A stretch of 47,377 bases of DNA from CAZAKZ01 sp964485695. Lineage in GTDB: Bacteria > Planctomycetota > JAFGQW01. The notes under the pieces were generated by a model. It was given only the letters and a program-made list of their open reading frames with translations. It had not been told where the DNA came from and did not search any database. Below are positions 18,160-26,236 of this stretch, one piece after another. Within the stretch, counting starts at the first letter, position 1. Every line of letters begins with the position of its first letter. The stretch spans positions 1 to 47,377 of the forward strand of contig CAZAKZ010000025.1 of assembly GCA_964485695.1 (NCBI GenBank), given 5' to 3'. A program made the position numbers and the translations under genes.

Positions 18160-18188
18160 TTGCGAATCGAGAGAATCTCGTATATGAT
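18160..18188 (+). promoter_or_regulatory. sigma-70-type promoter of the ruvB operon
   Basis: TTGCGA at 18160-18165, an exact 17-bp spacer and TATGAT at 18183-18188. The predicted start near 18195 coincides with the left arm of the inverted repeat, giving ruvB a leader of about 255 bases. Confidence 0.6.
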
Positions 18189-18190
18189 CC

Positions 18191-18259
18191 CGGTTAACAG
18201 CCTGTGGATAAACTGGCGCGAGGCCAGAATCGAGGATTTTTCGCCCAGGTTCGTCCGCG
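18191..18259 (+). repeat. repeat unit B with a perfect DnaA-box 9-mer
   Basis: Carries TGTGGATAA (18203-18211, reverse of TTATCCACA) and GCGAGGCCAGAATCGAGGAT (18219-18238). It is a direct repeat of unit A and an inverted repeat of unit C. Its bases 18194-18214 are the exact reverse complement of 18343-18363. Confidence 0.75.
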
Positions 18260-18309
18260 GCGGATGAGTCGATACAATGGAGAGTATCGATGAATCCGAC
18301 ATGGGCGGA

Positions 18310-18363
18310 CATGGGAGAAAAAGACCGATTCTGGGCCGCGAGAGTTTATCCACAGGCTGTTAA
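18310..18363 (-). repeat. repeat unit C (inverted) with a perfect DnaA-box 9-mer
   Basis: Read on the minus strand it begins TTAACAGCCTGTGGATAAAC and continues with CGCGGCCCAGAATCGG, matching unit B. TTATCCACA is at 18346-18354 on the plus strand. Copy C lies inside the upstream open frame of ruvB, which argues that this frame extension is not coding. Confidence 0.7.
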
Positions 18364-18451
18364 GGGCGGACAGACCACGAACCCGTACACCTGCACGGGC
18401 CGGTCAACTCACATTCTGGACGACTGGCGGACCCCAGACACCGGAGTTCCT

Positions 18452-19492
18452 GTGGTAGACACCGAGCACGAGTATGCCTCTCCGTTCCACACGCCGGGAA
18501 TAACGGACGGTACATACGACACGACCCTGCGGCCGGAGTGCCTGGACGAATTCGTCGGCCAGGGCAGGATACGGGAGAACCTGAAAGTCTTCATCCAGGC
18601 CTCCCTCGAGCGGGGGGAGCCGCTTGATCACCTGCTGTTCTCCGGACTGCCCGGCCTGGGCAAGACCACCCTGGCCCATATCGTGGCTTTTGAACTCGGT
18701 GCCAAGCTCCACAGCACATCCGGCCCCGCCTTGGAGAAGGCCTACGACATTGTCGGCCCCCTCACAAAACTCGAGGCGGGGGATGTCCTCTTCATCGACG
18801 AAATCCACCGGCTGTCCAGACCCATAGAGGAGTACCTCTACACGGCCATGGAGGACTTCCAAATCGACCTGATCATCGACAAGGGCCCCGGAGCCCGATC
18901 GGTGAAGATCGGCCTGAAGCCCTTCACCCTCATCGGTGCGACCACACGGGAGGGACTACTCAGCGCTCCCCTGCGGTCTCGCTTCGGCGTGCTGGAACGG
19001 CTCGAGCCCTACGACATCGTGGACCTGGTTACCATCACGGAGAGAAGCGCTTCCCTTCTCAAGATCCGCATCGAACCACGAGCGTCGATGCTTCTCGCCG
19101 AGCGAAGCCGCGGCACCCCCCGGGTGGTGAACCGTTTTCTCCGTCGCCTCCGGGATTTCGCCCAGGTGAAGGAGCTGCCGGGCATCGACGAAGAGGTGGC
19201 CCGGGAAGGCCTGGCCCGACTCGGCGTGGATGAACTCGGCCTGGAACCGCTGGATCGTCAGCTCCTCAGGGTCCTGTCCGGCTCAAAGACCCCGGCTGGC
19301 CTCAAGACGCTGGCCGCGGCGGTGGGAGAGGAGGAACGCACCATCGAGGACGTGTACGAACCCCACCTGCTTCGTTGCGGCTTCATTGCCAAGACCCCCC
19401 GCGGCCGGGTTCTGACCGAGAGCGGCCAGATGGCCCTGGGGCATGAGCCAGGAAATGAGCCAGGAAACAACCCGAGCGACCTGTTCCAGTGA
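18452..19492 (+). CDS. ruvB: Holliday junction branch migration helicase RuvB
   Basis: RuvB is the AAA+ motor that drives Holliday junction migration with RuvA. It shows the start-of-domain LRPECLDEFVGQ, Walker A GLPGLGKTTL, Walker B LFIDEIHRL, sensor GATTREG, arginine-finger region APLRSRFG and the C-terminal winged-helix domain. The second Walker A residue is Leu where most RuvBs have Pro. The frame is open from 18290, but that stretch lies in repeat unit C. GGAG at 18443-18446, five bases before the GTG at 18452, marks the start and gives 346 residues, the usual size. Neither ruvA nor ruvC is in the window. Confidence 0.95.
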   Translation: MVDTEHEYASPFHTPGITDGTYDTTLRPECLDEFVGQGRIRENLKVFIQASLERGEPLDHLLFSGLPGLGKTTLAHIVAFELGAKLHSTSGPALEKAYDIVGPLTKLEAGDVLFIDEIHRLSRPIEEYLYTAMEDFQIDLIIDKGPGARSVKIGLKPFTLIGATTREGLLSAPLRSRFGVLERLEPYDIVDLVTITERSASLLKIRIEPRASMLLAERSRGTPRVVNRFLRRLRDFAQVKELPGIDEEVAREGLARLGVDELGLEPLDRQLLRVLSGSKTPAGLKTLAAAVGEEERTIEDVYEPHLLRCGFIAKTPRGRVLTESGQMALGHEPGNEPGNNPSDLFQ

Positions 19493-19515
19493 TCCGAGTT
19501 CCGTGATCCGAGTTC
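19490..19515. repeat. short tandem repeat
   Basis: TGATCCGAGTTC occurs twice with a 14-bp period, directly at the ruvB stop. It is a minor local duplication. Confidence 0.4.
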
Positions 19516-19546
19516 AGTGGGACCGACGAGCAGCCTGGTTGAATCC

Positions 19547-20833
19547 ATGAAGAAGAATCCCGTTTCCCGCCCTCCCCTCCGGGTGAGGGCGGGCCTGTTC
19601 CTCACGGCCGGAGTTTTTATCCTGGCCGCCTGCCTCGGATACCTCCTGGGCGGCACCCTGACGCCCGATCTGCTCCCCATGGAGCCCGGCGGCCCGGAGG
19701 TCCGTGTGGAGTGGATCCACAAGACCGACCAGGGCCTCACCCTCTCCGTGAACGGATCCTTCGAGATCACGGCGGCGCCGCAGGACAGGCGCGGCCGGGA
19801 GGTCCAGCTGCGATCCGGCCACGGCCGAGGCACAATCCGGGTCCGCCCCACCCCCAAGGGCCTTCGCCTCGATCTCCCGGACGGCCCGGAGGGCGGGGAA
19901 CCCATGCCTGCCCGTCTTTGTCTCCAGGGCCCGGGTCTGAGGATTCCTCCCCGCCAGAAGCCGGTGTGGGGCATCATCCAGGTCGAGTGGACAGCCCCCG
20001 GGAAGCTCATCGCGTTCCATGTCCTGGACATGGAGACGTATCTTCAAGGCGTTCTTCTGCCGGAAATGGGGCCGAAATTTCCCCTCGAAGCACTGAAGGC
20101 CCAGGCCGTCGCCGCCCGATCCTACGCCCTCGCCCGCATCCGGAAGGCGCGAAAAAAAGGGCGGGAGAGAATCCTCAAGGCCAGCGACCTCGACCAGGTC
20201 TTCAGGCCTGCGGATCCCGTGCCCGCTCCCATTCGCAACGCGGTGAACCAGACCCGGGGAGAGATTCTCGGCACCCTGGACCACCCCCTCAAAGCCTACT
20301 TTCACAGCACGTGCGGGGGTGCCACCCGGAAAGCCGCCCCCCACTTCGATCCACGGTGCCCCATCCAGGGGCGGCCGTGCACCTTTTGCAGCGCCAGCAA
20401 GTACTTCTCCTGGTCGCGTCGGTATGGTCGGGCGGCGCTGACCCGGGCCTTTCAGGACGCCGGCCTCGCCCTGACGCCGCCCGTCCGGGGGCTCTCGCCC
20501 GTCGAGACCGACGCCTCGGGTCGCACCGTCGCTCTTTCCATCACGCACGCAGGCGGTACGACCCGGCTTGAAGCCGGTCGTTTTCGATCCCTCGTGAACC
20601 GGCGTATTGCGAAGAACAGGAGTGAGCAGCTCCTGAGCATCTACCTGACGGGATTCACCTGGTCCCCGAACTTCAGCCACCTGGTGATCACCGGCCAGGG
20701 GTGGGGACACGGGGTGGGCATGTGCCAGATGGGGGCATCCCGGCTGGCCCGCATGGGAAAATCGTACCGGGAAATCCTCGCCTATTACTACCAGGGCATT
20801 CCCGTGAACCGAGCATGGGGGAAATCGGATTGA
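19547..20833 (+). CDS. SpoIID/LytB domain protein
   Basis: About 428 residues with an N-terminal transmembrane anchor (GLFLTAGVFILAACLGYLLG) and a SpoIID-type domain. SpoIID enzymes are lytic transglycosylases that cut denuded glycan strands. The family landmarks are LDMETYLQGVLLPEMG with the catalytic Glu, ALKAQAVAARSYALAR, FHSTCGG, and the C-terminal GQGWGHGVGMCQMGA followed by LAYYYQGI. The cysteines in CPIQGRPCTFC are unusual and might bind metal or form a disulfide. In non-sporulating bacteria such proteins act in wall remodelling. The ATG at 19547 has no clear ribosome site, and a GTG at 19517 is an alternative. The stop overlaps the tgt start. Confidence 0.88.
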   Translation: MKKNPVSRPPLRVRAGLFLTAGVFILAACLGYLLGGTLTPDLLPMEPGGPEVRVEWIHKTDQGLTLSVNGSFEITAAPQDRRGREVQLRSGHGRGTIRVRPTPKGLRLDLPDGPEGGEPMPARLCLQGPGLRIPPRQKPVWGIIQVEWTAPGKLIAFHVLDMETYLQGVLLPEMGPKFPLEALKAQAVAARSYALARIRKARKKGRERILKASDLDQVFRPADPVPAPIRNAVNQTRGEILGTLDHPLKAYFHSTCGGATRKAAPHFDPRCPIQGRPCTFCSASKYFSWSRRYGRAALTRAFQDAGLALTPPVRGLSPVETDASGRTVALSITHAGGTTRLEAGRFRSLVNRRIAKNRSEQLLSIYLTGFTWSPNFSHLVITGQGWGHGVGMCQMGASRLARMGKSYREILAYYYQGIPVNRAWGKSD

Positions 20834-21993
20834 AGAGAGCCTTCAACTTCCGCCTGGTCGGGAGAGATCCCGGCTCCAACGCCCGGCTGGGTGAGGTGCA
20901 TACGGGCCACGGCGTATTTCCCACTCCGGTGTTCATGCCCGTGGCAACCCACGGATTCATGCGGGCACTGCGCATCGAGGAGGTGGAAGCCTCCGGTGCC
21001 CCCATTGTCCTGGCCAATATCTATCACCTCCTGGTCCGACCGGGGCCGGATCGCATCCACGCCCTGGGCGGGCTCCACCGGTTCATGGGCTGGAGCCGAT
21101 CCCTTCTCACGGATTCGGGCGGATTCCAGATCACTTCGCTTCCCGACCGCCGTACGGTCACCGACGACGGCATCCGGTTCAAGAGCCACGTCGACGGCTC
21201 GCTCCTGGTTCTGGATCCAGAAAAGGCCATGGACCTCCAGGCGGAACTCGGCGTGGATATCGCCATGGTCCTGGACGAATGCACGCCCCACCCGTATACC
21301 CGCGACCGGCTCGAGGCCGGCCTGAACCGCACCCTCCGGTGGTCGGAACGCGCCCTGAAGCGCGGCTTAGAGCCCGGACAGGCTCTCTTCGCCATTACCC
21401 AGGGCGGCACCGAGTCCGACCTGAGATCCCGAGCGGCCCGGGAGCTCGGATCCATGCCCTTCCAGGGATACGCCATCGGAGGTCTCGGCATCGGTGAAGG
21501 TCGGGAGGCCCTGCACCGGGTGGTGGCGGAACACACCCCGGCGCTCCCGGAGGAGAGGCCGCGCTACCTCATGGGCGTGGGGCCGCCCCAGGATATTCTC
21601 GAGGCGGTCCTCGCGGGCGTGGATATGTTTGACTGCGTGATCCCGACCCGCCACGGCCGCAACGGAGGCGTCTTCACCACCCAGGGGCCGCTGAACATCC
21701 GGAACGCGCGACACCGGACCGACCCGGCCCCACTGGACCAGGCTTGCCCCTGCCCGGTCTGCGCCCGGCACTCCCGGGGCTACCTCAGCCACGCGTTCAA
21801 GAGCGGCGACTCCCTGGGCGGCACCCTCCTCACCCTCCACAACATGTTCTACTTCCAGCGTTTGATGGAAGACATCCGAAGGTCCATCCACGACGGAACG
21901 CTACAGCATCTCCGCGACAGGATTCACGCGGCCTATCCGGCCCGAGAACCGGGAAAGCGCCCACGACCGAACCCAGGGCCGAATCCAGGGTAG
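20830..21993 (+). CDS. tgt: tRNA-guanine transglycosylase
   Basis: Tgt swaps guanine-34 of tRNAs with GUN anticodons for preQ1 on the way to queuosine. The landmarks are FMPVATHGFM, LTDSGGFQI with the general acid/base Asp, FAITQGG, the nucleophile region DCVIPTRHGRNG and the zinc ligands in CPCPVC and the later HN. The frame has an ATG at 20815 without a ribosome site. The TTG at 20830 has GGGGGA seven bases upstream and overlaps the spoIID stop as TTGA, so it is preferred. The last 20 residues are a Pro/Gly-rich tail. queA is not in the window. Confidence 0.95.
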   Translation: MKRAFNFRLVGRDPGSNARLGEVHTGHGVFPTPVFMPVATHGFMRALRIEEVEASGAPIVLANIYHLLVRPGPDRIHALGGLHRFMGWSRSLLTDSGGFQITSLPDRRTVTDDGIRFKSHVDGSLLVLDPEKAMDLQAELGVDIAMVLDECTPHPYTRDRLEAGLNRTLRWSERALKRGLEPGQALFAITQGGTESDLRSRAARELGSMPFQGYAIGGLGIGEGREALHRVVAEHTPALPEERPRYLMGVGPPQDILEAVLAGVDMFDCVIPTRHGRNGGVFTTQGPLNIRNARHRTDPAPLDQACPCPVCARHSRGYLSHAFKSGDSLGGTLLTLHNMFYFQRLMEDIRRSIHDGTLQHLRDRIHAAYPAREPGKRPRPNPGPNPG

Positions 21994-22072
21994 TCCCGGG
22001 GAGTGCCGATTCCGGCTGCATCGCCCAGACCGCGCTATGAGATGGGTAGTGTGGGGTGGGTACGTGGAAAGA

Positions 22073-22090
22073 GGCGGCCTTTCGGCCGCC
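22073..22090 (-). terminator. probable terminator of the SH3-repeat gene
   Basis: GGCGGCC and GGCCGCC form a 7-bp stem with a GAAA tetraloop on the minus strand, followed by TCTTTCC. It lies between convergent genes. The T-run is weak. Confidence 0.5.
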
Positions 22091-22118
22091 CCTGCAATAT
22101 GGAACGGGGACCGGGAGT

Positions 22119-23309
22119 CTACTGGGAGAGCACCTTCAGCCGCATCACCTCGAGGACGACGTTTTCCATGGCGTTCTTCCTCTGCTTGATCTTCCCGGAC
22201 ACGACCACGTGCTTGTCGAGGAACTTCGAGAGGTCGTACTTCTGGGTCGTGAGGTGATAGAGAACGATGTTTCCCTTGACGAGCTTGTAGACGGTCCGGT
22301 GCGAGAACAGCTTGCTGTCCTTTTTCAGCCACCCGGTCTGGGATATCCTGCTGCCCGGATCGGGTCGGGGGATTTCCCGGACGCTCACCTTGGGATTCAC
22401 GACGGAATCGACCTCCACGATGGCCAATCTCACGTTGGTGATGAGCTGATTGACCTTGTACTTGGAGTAGTCGTCCTTGTCCTTGATCACCTCTTCTTCC
22501 AGTTTCATCAGGTCTCCGAGCACCCCCTTCATTCCCGGGAGGTCCTTCTTCACCTTACCGCTTTCGAACCGCTTGCGGAGTGAGTCCAGCCGGGCCAGCC
22601 GCTCCTTGCGTACTTTTTTCCCTGGATCTTTCTTCTCGCCCGCGGCTGCTTTCCCAGGGTTCTTCTTTCCCTTTTCTCCGGCTTCCTTTCCGGGTGGAGA
22701 GTCCGCCGTGACCGCCTTCGCTTCCTTGCCCTTCGGATTCCTGAAAGCTCGATGGGACTCCTCGCGGATCTTCATGAGCTCCTTGGCAAACTTCTCGATG
22801 GGGCCATGGTTCCGGACAAAGTCCTTGTGGATCCACACCATCATTTCCTCGGGGATCACCACCTCATAGAATCCCTTTTTCTCCCCCGTGATGCGGAGTC
22901 GGGTTCCGATCTTGACCTGGTCGATGGGGGGATGCAGGACCGAAGGCGAGGGCCTCAGGTTCACGCGCTGTGCCGTGCATACTCCCTGGCCTTCCGAGGT
23001 CTTCTTCACGTAGAGGGTGGTGATGTACCCCAGGAGCGGTCGGGGATAGACGCAGCGGTACCACTCCTTCTTTCCACCCGCCTGTCCGTGCACCACGACA
23101 AGCTCGCCCTTGCCCACGGTGTTCAGAATCACGTAGTTCTTCCCACCGCCACTCCGGATATGGACGCGATCCGCGTTTATCACGCCCACGAAGGGAAACT
23201 GCCCATGGACTGTGGCCGCGCTAGTGAGCAAGAGCAGGAGCAGGCACAGGACAAGGCCGGGGGTGAAGAGCTTCAACTTCAGCCGATTCACGGTTGTTCT
23301 GGAATTCAC
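22119..23309 (-). CDS. secreted protein with two SH3-like domains
   Basis: A 396-residue protein with a signal peptide (LVLCLLLLLLTSAATVHGQ). Two bacterial SH3-like modules follow: VINADRVHIRSGGG with YVILNTVGKGELV, then QRVNLRPSPS with VKIGTRLRITG. A Lys/Gly/Pro-rich linker (residues 170-260), a short coiled coil and a C-terminal domain (TVYKLVKGNIVLYHL, VVVSGKIKQ) of OB-fold appearance come next. Bacterial SH3 domains often bind peptidoglycan. The frame is open to 23603, but GGGAGG six bases before the GTG at 23309 decides the start. It is convergent with tgt. Confidence 0.72.
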   Translation of the reverse strand: MNSRTTVNRLKLKLFTPGLVLCLLLLLLTSAATVHGQFPFVGVINADRVHIRSGGGKNYVILNTVGKGELVVVHGQAGGKKEWYRCVYPRPLLGYITTLYVKKTSEGQGVCTAQRVNLRPSPSVLHPPIDQVKIGTRLRITGEKKGFYEVVIPEEMMVWIHKDFVRNHGPIEKFAKELMKIREESHRAFRNPKGKEAKAVTADSPPGKEAGEKGKKNPGKAAAGEKKDPGKKVRKERLARLDSLRKRFESGKVKKDLPGMKGVLGDLMKLEEEVIKDKDDYSKYKVNQLITNVRLAIVEVDSVVNPKVSVREIPRPDPGSRISQTGWLKKDSKLFSHRTVYKLVKGNIVLYHLTTQKYDLSKFLDKHVVVSGKIKQRKNAMENVVLEVMRLKVLSQ

Positions 23310-23712
23310 GGTGGTCCTCCCGTTCCTTGGAGCCAGGTACAGCCCGGGATCGGATCCATCAGGCTGAACAGGACGGAAAACCCATTGTCCACGAGGCAGC
23401 CGCCCACTCACCTCGAGACCCTTGTAGTCCGGTAGAATATCCGCCGGGTGATTTGCATGGTCCGGGAACGTCGCTCCGGCGTCCCCGGCCCAGTGTAACC
23501 TCTCCGTCCCTGGATTCCCCAGAAAATACCCACAGGATTTACCCCCTGTCGGGGTCACCTCCCGCATGTGGGGTATGGTAACAAGAGTCCTGGCGTTCGT
23601 CAAGGCGACGGATCTGACCTAACCATCTGAAACTAAATAATTTCCAGACATCCAGCCGACCCAAGTCCGGGGAGCCCGAATCGTCTCATATCAAGATCCC
23701 GGCCGCCGACAC
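23310..23712. other. non-coding gap upstream of the SH3-repeat gene
   Basis: About 400 bp between the stop of the MEMO gene and the start of the SH3-repeat gene, both on the minus strand. I see no protein gene, tRNA or clear terminator. A promoter for the SH3 gene must be here, but no strong -35/-10 pair was found. Confidence 0.6.
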
Positions 23713-25014
23713 CTACGGTTCCGGTTTTCCGGTTCCGACCTCGTGAAATGCGATGGCGCCGAAGGACACGGCGCCGTCGGGATCCACGGCCATGTCGTAT
23801 CCGAGGATGGACCCCGCGAGCGTCCGGCCGGTCGCTACGGCTTCCAGCATGACGTAGGCGCACGGATAGCCGCACACATGATATTGGTCCTGGTGACGTG
23901 CGACAGTGGAATGAAACGAGAGGGCCTCCCCGGAAGCCATGACATCCATGAGGGCCCGATCCTCGGCCTGGACGGCTTCCAGGAACGAGGACTCCATGGC
24001 CTCCGCATCGCCGAAGCGGTGTCCGATGTGAGAGAGGTCGCCACCCGCCACATAGACCGTGCCCCCCCCGAGGTCGGCCTCGGTGGCTTGCAGCCCCTCC
24101 ACGAAGGAGCAAATCCCTGCATCGTCCATGGGCTTTGAGTCATGGAGGTGGTGGAAGGAGCCGACCAGAACCGGCACCATGGGCGGCGGCGCCCCGCGAC
24201 CCAGCTTCTTCCAGACATAGGCCAGCATGAGGGTCTGAAACTCCACGGAATGTTCCCGCCTGTGGCTGAACTCATCCCTGTAGAGGTCGCCATCGTGGTG
24301 CTGCTGCACCCGGTCCAGGAATGCATGGTCCACCGCCACGGTGCCAAAGGGGGATGCAAAGGGCTTTCGAGTCGCGGTGAACAGCTCCGACGAGGGCTGA
24401 TGGTTGGTGCCCAGGACCACAACCCGGTCCACTTTCCCGGCCCGGGCCAGGGCCATGAAGGCGTGGGCCAGCATGAAGCCGCCTCGCCGCGGATCGTAGT
24501 GGGGCGAGAACAGGGCCCGAAGCGGTGTCTCCTCCCCGGCCTTTACGCCCTCCTCGAGAGGACCCGGGCCCTTGGGGTGGGTGAAGTAGCCGTGCACCGC
24601 CTTTAGCGCCTCCTCCTCCCCGGCCGGATACGCTGAGCCGGCGAGAAAGGCCGGCCGCACGGGAGCATCCGCAAAGGCCTTCTGGACCGCCTGGAACTTC
24701 TCCTGAAAGCGCGGTGTATCCAGGAGATATGCCTCATCCAGCTTCCGCACGATCTCGGCCACTTCTTCAGCGCCCAGGATATGGCCGAACCGCGATGCAA
24801 AATCGGCCTGGAGGTCGCGAAGGGTGCTCTCTCCATCCAGCTGGGCCGTCAGGTAGTAGACCGGCACCGGTACCATGACCACGCCTTCCGCCACATCCAG
24901 GGGATCCCGGATCACGATACGGCGCTCACCCCCCTCGTCCACGGGAATCGCCTCCAGGGGCCGGAGCGCCGGAAGAGGCGCGTGGGGATCCGAATAGTCG
25001 GCATCGACGTCCAT
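23713..25014 (-). CDS. AmmeMemoRadiSam system protein B (MEMO family) with N-terminal extra domain
   Basis: The C-terminal 290 residues are a MEMO-family (AmmeMemoRadiSam B) domain, with SPHYDPRRGG, EHSVEFQ and VCGYPC at positions equivalent to the metal-binding His/His/Cys of human MEMO1. About 100 N-terminal residues (LRPLEAIPVDEGGERRIVIR, then LRDLQADFASRFG) form a PqqD-like or winged-helix-like module, an arrangement also seen in some other bacteria. MEMO proteins are related to extradiol dioxygenases, and human MEMO1 binds copper or iron. AGGAAGGA stands seven bases before the ATG at 25014. Partners A (AMMECR1) and the radical SAM protein are not in the window. It is the last gene of the operon. 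Confidence 0.88.
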   Translation of the reverse strand: MDVDADYSDPHAPLPALRPLEAIPVDEGGERRIVIRDPLDVAEGVVMVPVPVYYLTAQLDGESTLRDLQADFASRFGHILGAEEVAEIVRKLDEAYLLDTPRFQEKFQAVQKAFADAPVRPAFLAGSAYPAGEEEALKAVHGYFTHPKGPGPLEEGVKAGEETPLRALFSPHYDPRRGGFMLAHAFMALARAGKVDRVVVLGTNHQPSSELFTATRKPFASPFGTVAVDHAFLDRVQQHHDGDLYRDEFSHRREHSVEFQTLMLAYVWKKLGRGAPPPMVPVLVGSFHHLHDSKPMDDAGICSFVEGLQATEADLGGGTVYVAGGDLSHIGHRFGDAEAMESSFLEAVQAEDRALMDVMASGEALSFHSTVARHQDQYHVCGYPCAYVMLEAVATGRTLAGSILGYDMAVDPDGAVSFGAIAFHEVGTGKPEP

Positions 25015-25051
25015 CAAGTCGTCCTTCCTGCGAGCCGTCCGGATAGCCGGA

Positions 25052-26236
25052 TCATCGCTTCCGTGCGTGGTATGCGGCCAGCGCCGCGTCGTAGACCATG
25101 GTCACGGGCACGCCGGCCGATCCGGCGAGGCGCATGCAGTCCTCGTGCTCGGGCGCAGCCTGGACCTCCTCGTCACCGAGGAGCCCCACCTTGATTCGCA
25201 CCCCACCCCAGGCCGTGTCCACCTCCACGTGCCTGCGGTCCAGTACCACCCGCTCCATCTCCTGGAACCGGACCCCGAAGGTGGACGTTTCCCTGAGGAT
25301 GCAGGTGGTGAGTTTCTCCCGGTGAGGAGGAGAAGCCAGGACCGTGAGCCTGAGCCCCGGCCTTCCCTTCTTCATGGTGACCGACGTGGTGAACACGTCC
25401 AGGGCGCCAGCATCAAGGAGACGCGGTACAACGGCCCCCACGTGTTCCGGGCTCATGTCATCGAGGTTGGCCTCCAGTACCACCACACGGTCCGCGGCCG
25501 GGGGCGACACCCGGTCCATGAGGATGGCCCGCAGCGCATTGGGCAGCCCCGTGAAGTCGTGGTCTCCGGCTCCGTACCCCACGCCGAGGATCTTCCCGTC
25601 GGGGGGGGATCCGAACTTCTCGGCCAGGGACGTCATCAGGGCCGCGCCCGTGGGCGTGGCCAGTTCCGCCTCCTGGTCGCACCAGTGTACGGGAATCCCC
25701 TTCAGGAGTTCCAGAGTGGCGGGCGCCGGCGTGGGAAGCCAGCCGTGGGCCGTGTCCACCCGGGTCCTGCCCACGGTCACGGGGGAAGCATACACGGCCT
25801 CGATCCCGAGATCGTGGAGGGCGAGGCAGGCGCCCACGATATCCACGATGGCGTCCACGGCCCCCACCTCGTGGAACCGCACGGTATCGGGCGTGGCGTC
25901 GTGGATGCGCGCCTCGGCGCCGGCCAGGCGCCGGAACACGGCCTCGGCCCGGGCCTTCACCGCGCCGGGCAGGTCCGCGGCCTGGACGAGACGGACCACA
26001 TCGACCAGGTGCCGGTGATCCCGGGCCTCCGTCCCGGTCTCGTCCACCACGACATCCACGTGGGTGCAGGCGATGGGCCCCTTCATGACCCGGCTCCTCT
26101 CGACGCGGAATCCGCGGACCGGAAGGGTGAGGAGGGCCCGGCGCCAGGCCTCGAAATCCACACCCAGGTCCAGGAGTGCCCCGAGGACCATGTCGCCCGC
26201 CACCCCGGAGAAGCAGTCGAAGTAGAGAACCTTCAT
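25052..26236 (-). CDS. larC: nickel pincer cofactor biosynthesis protein LarC
   Basis: LarC inserts nickel into the pyridinium-dithiocarboxylate nucleotide that serves lactate racemase and related enzymes. The 394-residue protein begins MKVLYFDCFSGVAGDMVLGA and has HEVGAVDAIVDIVG, ATPTGAALM and ANLDDMSPEHVG, all typical. It is one unbroken frame, unlike the larC1/larC2 split of some lactobacilli. Start is fixed by GGAGG five bases upstream and by an ATGA overlap with the SAM hydrolase stop. larB and larE are not in the window, so cofactor use must be judged from the rest of the genome. Confidence 0.9.
   Translation of the reverse strand: MKVLYFDCFSGVAGDMVLGALLDLGVDFEAWRRALLTLPVRGFRVERSRVMKGPIACTHVDVVVDETGTEARDHRHLVDVVRLVQAADLPGAVKARAEAVFRRLAGAEARIHDATPDTVRFHEVGAVDAIVDIVGACLALHDLGIEAVYASPVTVGRTRVDTAHGWLPTPAPATLELLKGIPVHWCDQEAELATPTGAALMTSLAEKFGSPPDGKILGVGYGAGDHDFTGLPNALRAILMDRVSPPAADRVVVLEANLDDMSPEHVGAVVPRLLDAGALDVFTTSVTMKKGRPGLRLTVLASPPHREKLTTCILRETSTFGVRFQEMERVVLDRRHVEVDTAWGGVRIKVGLLGDEEVQAAPEHEDCMRLAGSAGVPVTMVYDAALAAYHARKR

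Larger units (their letters stand above)
17561..18451. other. non-coding region with repeat cluster and promoters
   Basis: About 890 bp between the divergent lipoprotein operon and ruvB, the longest gene-free stretch in the window. It holds an AT-rich tract near 17650-17680 that is a candidate lipoprotein promoter region, a T8 run near 17930, three copies of a roughly 60-bp repeat, a GGGGCCC/GGGCCCC hairpin at 18131-18151 and a promoter at 18160. No convincing protein gene or known RNA was found. Confidence 0.7.

Noticed and set aside
18290..18451. Upstream extension of ruvB
   Set aside because: It crosses repeat unit C and has no ribosome site; the GTG at 18452 with GGAG gives the normal RuvB length.
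17561..18451. Replication origin
   Set aside because: Only two perfect DnaA boxes here, no dnaA or dnaN, and no clear AT-rich unwinding element next to the boxes.
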